Origin: an uncultured Collinsella sp.
Lineage (GTDB): Bacteria; Actinomycetota; Coriobacteriia; Coriobacteriales; Coriobacteriaceae
NCBI GenBank assembly: GCA_958421035.1
Contig: CATZKS010000094.1
Span: forward strand, 1-8,286
Length of the DNA stretch: 8,286 nucleotides
Direction of reading: 5' to 3'
The notes under the pieces are model-generated. The model was not told the origin of the DNA. It searched no databases and was given only the letters and a program-made list of their open reading frames with translations. This document shows, in pieces, positions 5,215 through 8,286 of this stretch. The translations under genes and the position numbers were made by a program. Every line of letters begins with the position of its first letter. Within the stretch, counting starts at the first letter, position 1.

Positions 5215-7416
5215 TTACTCGCTGTAGCGGGTGGCGATGGCGGCTCGCACCATGCCGGTGCTCATGAGGTAGGTCACCAGGAAGTAGCCGCCGTAGGCTG
5301 CCAGGAAGATTGCACAGGTGAGGCCCACGGTGCCACCGATGCTCATATTTCCGAATATGCTCACCAGCTCGATGATCACCTTAAGTGCCACAAAGGAGTG
5401 CGCCAGGCCCACTGCCAGCGGGAACAGGAAGAATACCGCTTGCTGCGCCATCACCGAATGGCGAATCTGGCGGTCCTCACAGCCGATCTGTGCCAGCACA
5501 CGATAGCTGCGTCTGCCGTCGGCCACGTTGGAGAGTTGCTGGATCGACAGAATCGCCGCGCATGCAACGACCAATACAAAGCCAATGTAGATGGCCAGAT
5601 AGCTAATCATGCCGTTCATTTGCGCTGCTTGCGTGTACATCTCGGAGCGTGTGATGAAGATTCCCCATGACCCCGGCTCCTTGCCGTCAACGAGCAGATT
5701 GTCGAGCAAAGTGTATTTAATGCTCTCGTCTGCCTCGGTCGTATCCATCCCCTGTTTGTAATTAACGAGCAGGCTACTGGAATACGGCTGCAGATTAAGT
5801 TGGGACAACAGCTCGTCGGCAACGACGACGGTACCCGGATTACTGCCCATCGCCGAGTTGGCGATGGCCGCCGTGTCCTTGTCCGACTTATCGGTTGCGG
5901 GCTTGAGCTCATGCCCGCCCAAGGTGAGGGTATGGCCGCCGGCCATGTACTTGGTGTACAGGTCGCCCAGCCCACCGCCCATATCACACGTAAGCAGGTA
6001 CTGGTCGCGGCCAATGCTCACCGGCTCCTCGCCCATCATCTGGCGCAGTTTGTTGTACTGGCTCGCCGGCGTCACAAACAGACCCATCGTATCGGCATTG
6101 CTACCCCCGAGCGCCTTGGGGAGCTTTTCGCCCATGGTCTTGCACATCTCACCCGCAGACACCGAAGGATTCGAACCGCCAAACGGGTAACTCAGATACG
6201 AATCGATCTGAACATGCTCACCGGCAACATCGGCGATATTGACCTTCTTGCCGGTCTCGTCGTTGTTGTCCGCCGACTTGCCCTTGCCGTGCCATGCGGA
6301 GTACAAATCGACCGTTGTATCGGCTAGCACCATGCGGTCGGCTTCAGACGGATTGACATATTCTTTGTAGTAGTCGAGCGTATCGGGCGTGTAATAGACA
6401 TACGTCTGAGACACGTCAACAGGGTTATAGCGCTCCAGGTTTTCGTTCATCACATTGGCAATCGACATACCACACGTCACCGAGGTGATGGCCAAAAACA
6501 GGAGCATCGCGATGACGCCCATCGAAAAGCACACCGTGTTGACCTTGGCCGCAAGCTGGCGCACGGTAAACATGTTGAGGCCGCGCCAATACACGCTGCG
6601 CAGGCTCTGCAGCAGCTTGATGAGCATGCCCGAGAGTCCCCAGAACAGGGCAAAGGTGCCCACGGTAACCATAGCGGTCGTAATACCAAACTGGTTCATG
6701 GCCTCTTGCAGCTTGCTGTCCGTCGCGGTTAGCGGGAACCCATCACGTAGCAGACGGTAATAGGCCACGCCCACAAGCACCACGCCCACGGCAAAGATGG
6801 CAATCGCGATCCAGGGGTTGCGTGTCTTGATGCTCTCGTTGCGACGCTCGGCACCCATAAGCTCGATGAGTTTGGTACGACGCACGGCGCGAAGGTTCAG
6901 CAGTAGCGTGAGCACAAACATTACGAGCATGCAGGCAAGGGTCAGATTGAACGCATGCACCGAGAAAAAGAAGTGGAAATTGGCAATCTGTGTCTTAAAG
7001 AGCGAGGCCGTAAAGAACGTCATGAGCTGGGAGAGTCCCATACCCAGCACAATGCCGGCGACAAAGGCCACGACCGAGACGATCACGGTCTCGAGCGCCA
7101 TGATCGTGGCGACGCGCCCGCGCCCCATGCCGAGCACCTGGTACAGGCCAAACTCCTTCTTGCGGCGTTTCATGATGAAGTTATTGGCATACACCATCAA
7201 AAAGGCCATGACACCGGCCAAAAAGTACGTCAGGTCGCCGAGCATGCTGCCCATAACCTGCGCCAAGCCCTCTTCATCGATGCCGGCGATGTCGACCTGC
7301 ATCGAGATGGTGTTAAAGGCATAGAAGACCGTGACGCCCAGGGTGAGCGTCAAAAGGTAGACGAGGTAGTCGCGGCCGGCGCGGCGGACGTTGCCCCAAG
7401 CGAGTTTACAGAGCAT
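5215..7416 (-). CDS. ABC transporter permease, FtsX/BceB family
   Basis: This is the membrane subunit of a peptide-antibiotic-type (BceAB-like) exporter or sensor transporter. Counting from the upstream GTG at 7428, the protein has about ten hydrophobic segments (near 20-42, 64-84, 108-133, 158-178, 205-223, 248-270, 296-320, 608-629, 658-684 and 697-721). A hydrophilic outer-face domain lies between about 325 and 605. Two FtsX-like cores occupy about 64-185 and 608-725; MKRRKKEFGLYQVLGMG (86-102) is the usual cytoplasmic loop of this family. I choose ATG at 7416 (733 residues) because TGAGGG lies five bases upstream and the protein then begins MLCKLAWGN; the GTG at 7428 would add four residues. 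It overlaps the ATPase gene by 11 nt, so the two are probably translationally coupled. The substrate is unknown, although BceB relatives handle cell-wall-targeting peptides. Confidence 0.88.
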   Translation of the reverse strand: MLCKLAWGNVRRAGRDYLVYLLTLTLGVTVFYAFNTISMQVDIAGIDEEGLAQVMGSMLGDLTYFLAGVMAFLMVYANNFIMKRRKKEFGLYQVLGMGRGRVATIMALETVIVSVVAFVAGIVLGMGLSQLMTFFTASLFKTQIANFHFFFSVHAFNLTLACMLVMFVLTLLLNLRAVRRTKLIELMGAERRNESIKTRNPWIAIAIFAVGVVLVGVAYYRLLRDGFPLTATDSKLQEAMNQFGITTAMVTVGTFALFWGLSGMLIKLLQSLRSVYWRGLNMFTVRQLAAKVNTVCFSMGVIAMLLFLAITSVTCGMSIANVMNENLERYNPVDVSQTYVYYTPDTLDYYKEYVNPSEADRMVLADTTVDLYSAWHGKGKSADNNDETGKKVNIADVAGEHVQIDSYLSYPFGGSNPSVSAGEMCKTMGEKLPKALGGSNADTMGLFVTPASQYNKLRQMMGEEPVSIGRDQYLLTCDMGGGLGDLYTKYMAGGHTLTLGGHELKPATDKSDKDTAAIANSAMGSNPGTVVVADELLSQLNLQPYSSSLLVNYKQGMDTTEADESIKYTLLDNLLVDGKEPGSWGIFITRSEMYTQAAQMNGMISYLAIYIGFVLVVACAAILSIQQLSNVADGRRSYRVLAQIGCEDRQIRHSVMAQQAVFFLFPLAVGLAHSFVALKVIIELVSIFGNMSIGGTVGLTCAIFLAAYGGYFLVTYLMSTGMVRAAIATRYSE

Positions 7417-8191
7417 CGGAGCCCTCACCGCCCATCATGGCAACGACCTCCATAATGCGGTCGAAGAACTCTCGGCGGTCGGTGTCGCCGCGGCGCAGCT
7501 CGGTGAAGATCTTGCCGTCGCGGATAAACAGCACACGGCTCGTGTAGCTGGCGGCAAAGCTGTCGTGCGTGACCATGAGCACGGTGGCGCGCAGGCGGCG
7601 GTTGAGGGCCTCTAGGCTCTCGAGCAACAGGCGGGCGCTTTTGGAGTCGAGGGCGCCGGTAGGCTCGTCGGCCATGATCATGGTGGGGTCGGTGACGAGC
7701 GCGCGAGCCGCGGCAACGCGCTGCTGCTGGCCGCCGGACATCTGGTAGGGATACTTGTCGAGCACCTGACTGATGGACAGGCGCGCTGCCACATCCTGCA
7801 CGCGGGTCGAGATCTCTGCCGAGTTTGTGCGGGCAATGGTGAGCGGCAGGGCGATGTTCTCGCGTGCCGTGAGCGTATCGAGCAGGTTGGAGTCCTGGAA
7901 GATAAAGCCCAGCTCCTCGCGGCGGAACTGCGAAAGCTTAGCCTGCTTCATGCGTGTTACGTCCTGCCCGTTGATGCGGATCGTGCCGCTCGTGGCGCTA
8001 TCGATGGTCGACACGCAGTTGAGCAACGTCGACTTGCCCGAGCCCGAAGCGCCCATGATGCCAACAAATTCACCGCGGTTGACGGTAAAGCTGACGTCGT
8101 TGAGCGCACGGGTCACGTTGCCCAGCGCTCCATATACCTTTTCGAGATGCGCGACCTCCAGTACCGGGGTCGCCATGTGCGTGGTTTGCAT
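7406..8191 (-). CDS. ABC transporter ATP-binding protein, BceA/MacB-like
   Basis: This 261-residue cytoplasmic ATPase is predicted to dimerise and drive the FtsX-type permease encoded next to it. It shows Walker A GASGSGKST (47-55), a Q-loop at FIFQDSN (96-102, Gln99), signature MSGGQQQR (151-158), Walker B MIMADEP (171-177), the D-loop GALDS (179-183) and the switch histidine in VTHDS (His209). This set is complete, so the enzyme should be active. The family (LolD/MacB/BceA) is typically about 225-260 residues; this one has a modest C-terminal extension after 235. The start at 8191 is supported by AAAGGA six bases upstream; the internal ATG at 8176 lacks such a site. No BceRS-type two-component genes are visible, though they could lie to the right of the window. 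Confidence 0.92.
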   Translation of the reverse strand: MQTTHMATPVLEVAHLEKVYGALGNVTRALNDVSFTVNRGEFVGIMGASGSGKSTLLNCVSTIDSATSGTIRINGQDVTRMKQAKLSQFRREELGFIFQDSNLLDTLTARENIALPLTIARTNSAEISTRVQDVAARLSISQVLDKYPYQMSGGQQQRVAAARALVTDPTMIMADEPTGALDSKSARLLLESLEALNRRLRATVLMVTHDSFAASYTSRVLFIRDGKIFTELRRGDTDRREFFDRIMEVVAMMGGEGSDAL

Positions 8192-8201
8192 ACCGAGTCC
8201 T

Positions 8202-8239
8202 TTCTTGCGATTAGTCTACGGCATCTATAGTCGCAAGAA
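8202..8239 (-). promoter_or_regulatory. 9-bp inverted repeat touching the ribosome binding site of the ABC operon
   Basis: TTCTTGCGA (8202-8210) and TCGCAAGAA (8231-8239) are exact reverse complements with a 20-nt spacer. On the minus strand, the downstream arm runs into the AAAGGA ribosome binding site of the ATPase gene and overlaps it by two bases. This could be a regulator-binding site, or an mRNA hairpin that limits ribosome access. The spacer contains TATAG and TAAT motifs but no convincing promoter. The rest of 8240-8286 shows nothing I can name. Confidence 0.45.
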
Positions 8240-8286
8240 GACGAGTCGGCTACCATCGATATGGCTTACGCTTGCCTTACCGTTGT

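Noticed and set aside
1..8286. tRNA, rRNA or CRISPR array
   Set aside because: I saw no cloverleaf with a CCA-type end, no rRNA-like conserved stretch and no regularly spaced direct repeats.

Overview
The window is a GC-rich bacterial chromosome segment. It carries five complete protein genes separated by unusually long, strongly structured intergenic stretches. Gene content and sequence style (high GC, strong AGGAGG-type ribosome binding sites, an agmatine deiminase next to an APC permease, BceAB-type ABC genes) suggest a gut actinobacterium of the Coriobacteriia, such as Collinsella. This is an inference from style; no rRNA or other marker gene is present.

Layout. Positions 1-535 hold no credible gene: a perfect palindromic terminator (7-32), an AT-richer element bounded by 39-nt inverted repeats (77-317), a 13-bp hairpin (399-437) and a likely promoter (453-481). 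A type I DAHP synthase gene (536-1567, +), the entry step of aromatic amino acid synthesis, follows. The other four genes are on the minus strand. Agmatine deiminase (1901-3106) lies downstream of an APC-superfamily permease (3475-4905); together they look like an agmatine uptake/exchange and deimination pair. An FtsX/BceB-like permease (5215-7416) and its ATPase (7406-8191) overlap and form a two-gene transporter operon.

The intergenic DNA is the most unusual part. A roughly 146-nt structured repeat occurs twice (1569-1714 and 5034-5178). An invariant 43-nt leader, including a hairpin with a TACC loop, is followed by a long stem whose two arms differ in sequence between the copies but stay complementary. 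Six base pairs are changed on both sides. A third, rearranged relative (1798-1891) and a fourth, more distant one (3390-3478) sit at the ends of the agmatine deiminase and permease genes. All four gene-end intervals (after the DAHP synthase, the deiminase, the APC permease and the ABC permease) therefore carry a member of this hairpin family. The covarying stems point to selection on folded RNA or cruciform shape, perhaps an elaborate terminator or 3' UTR element, and not to recent copying alone. Additional candidate regulatory structures are a 230-nt leader with mutually exclusive pairings before the deiminase gene, nested palindromes before the APC permease, and a 9-bp inverted repeat touching the ribosome binding site of the ABC ATPase gene.
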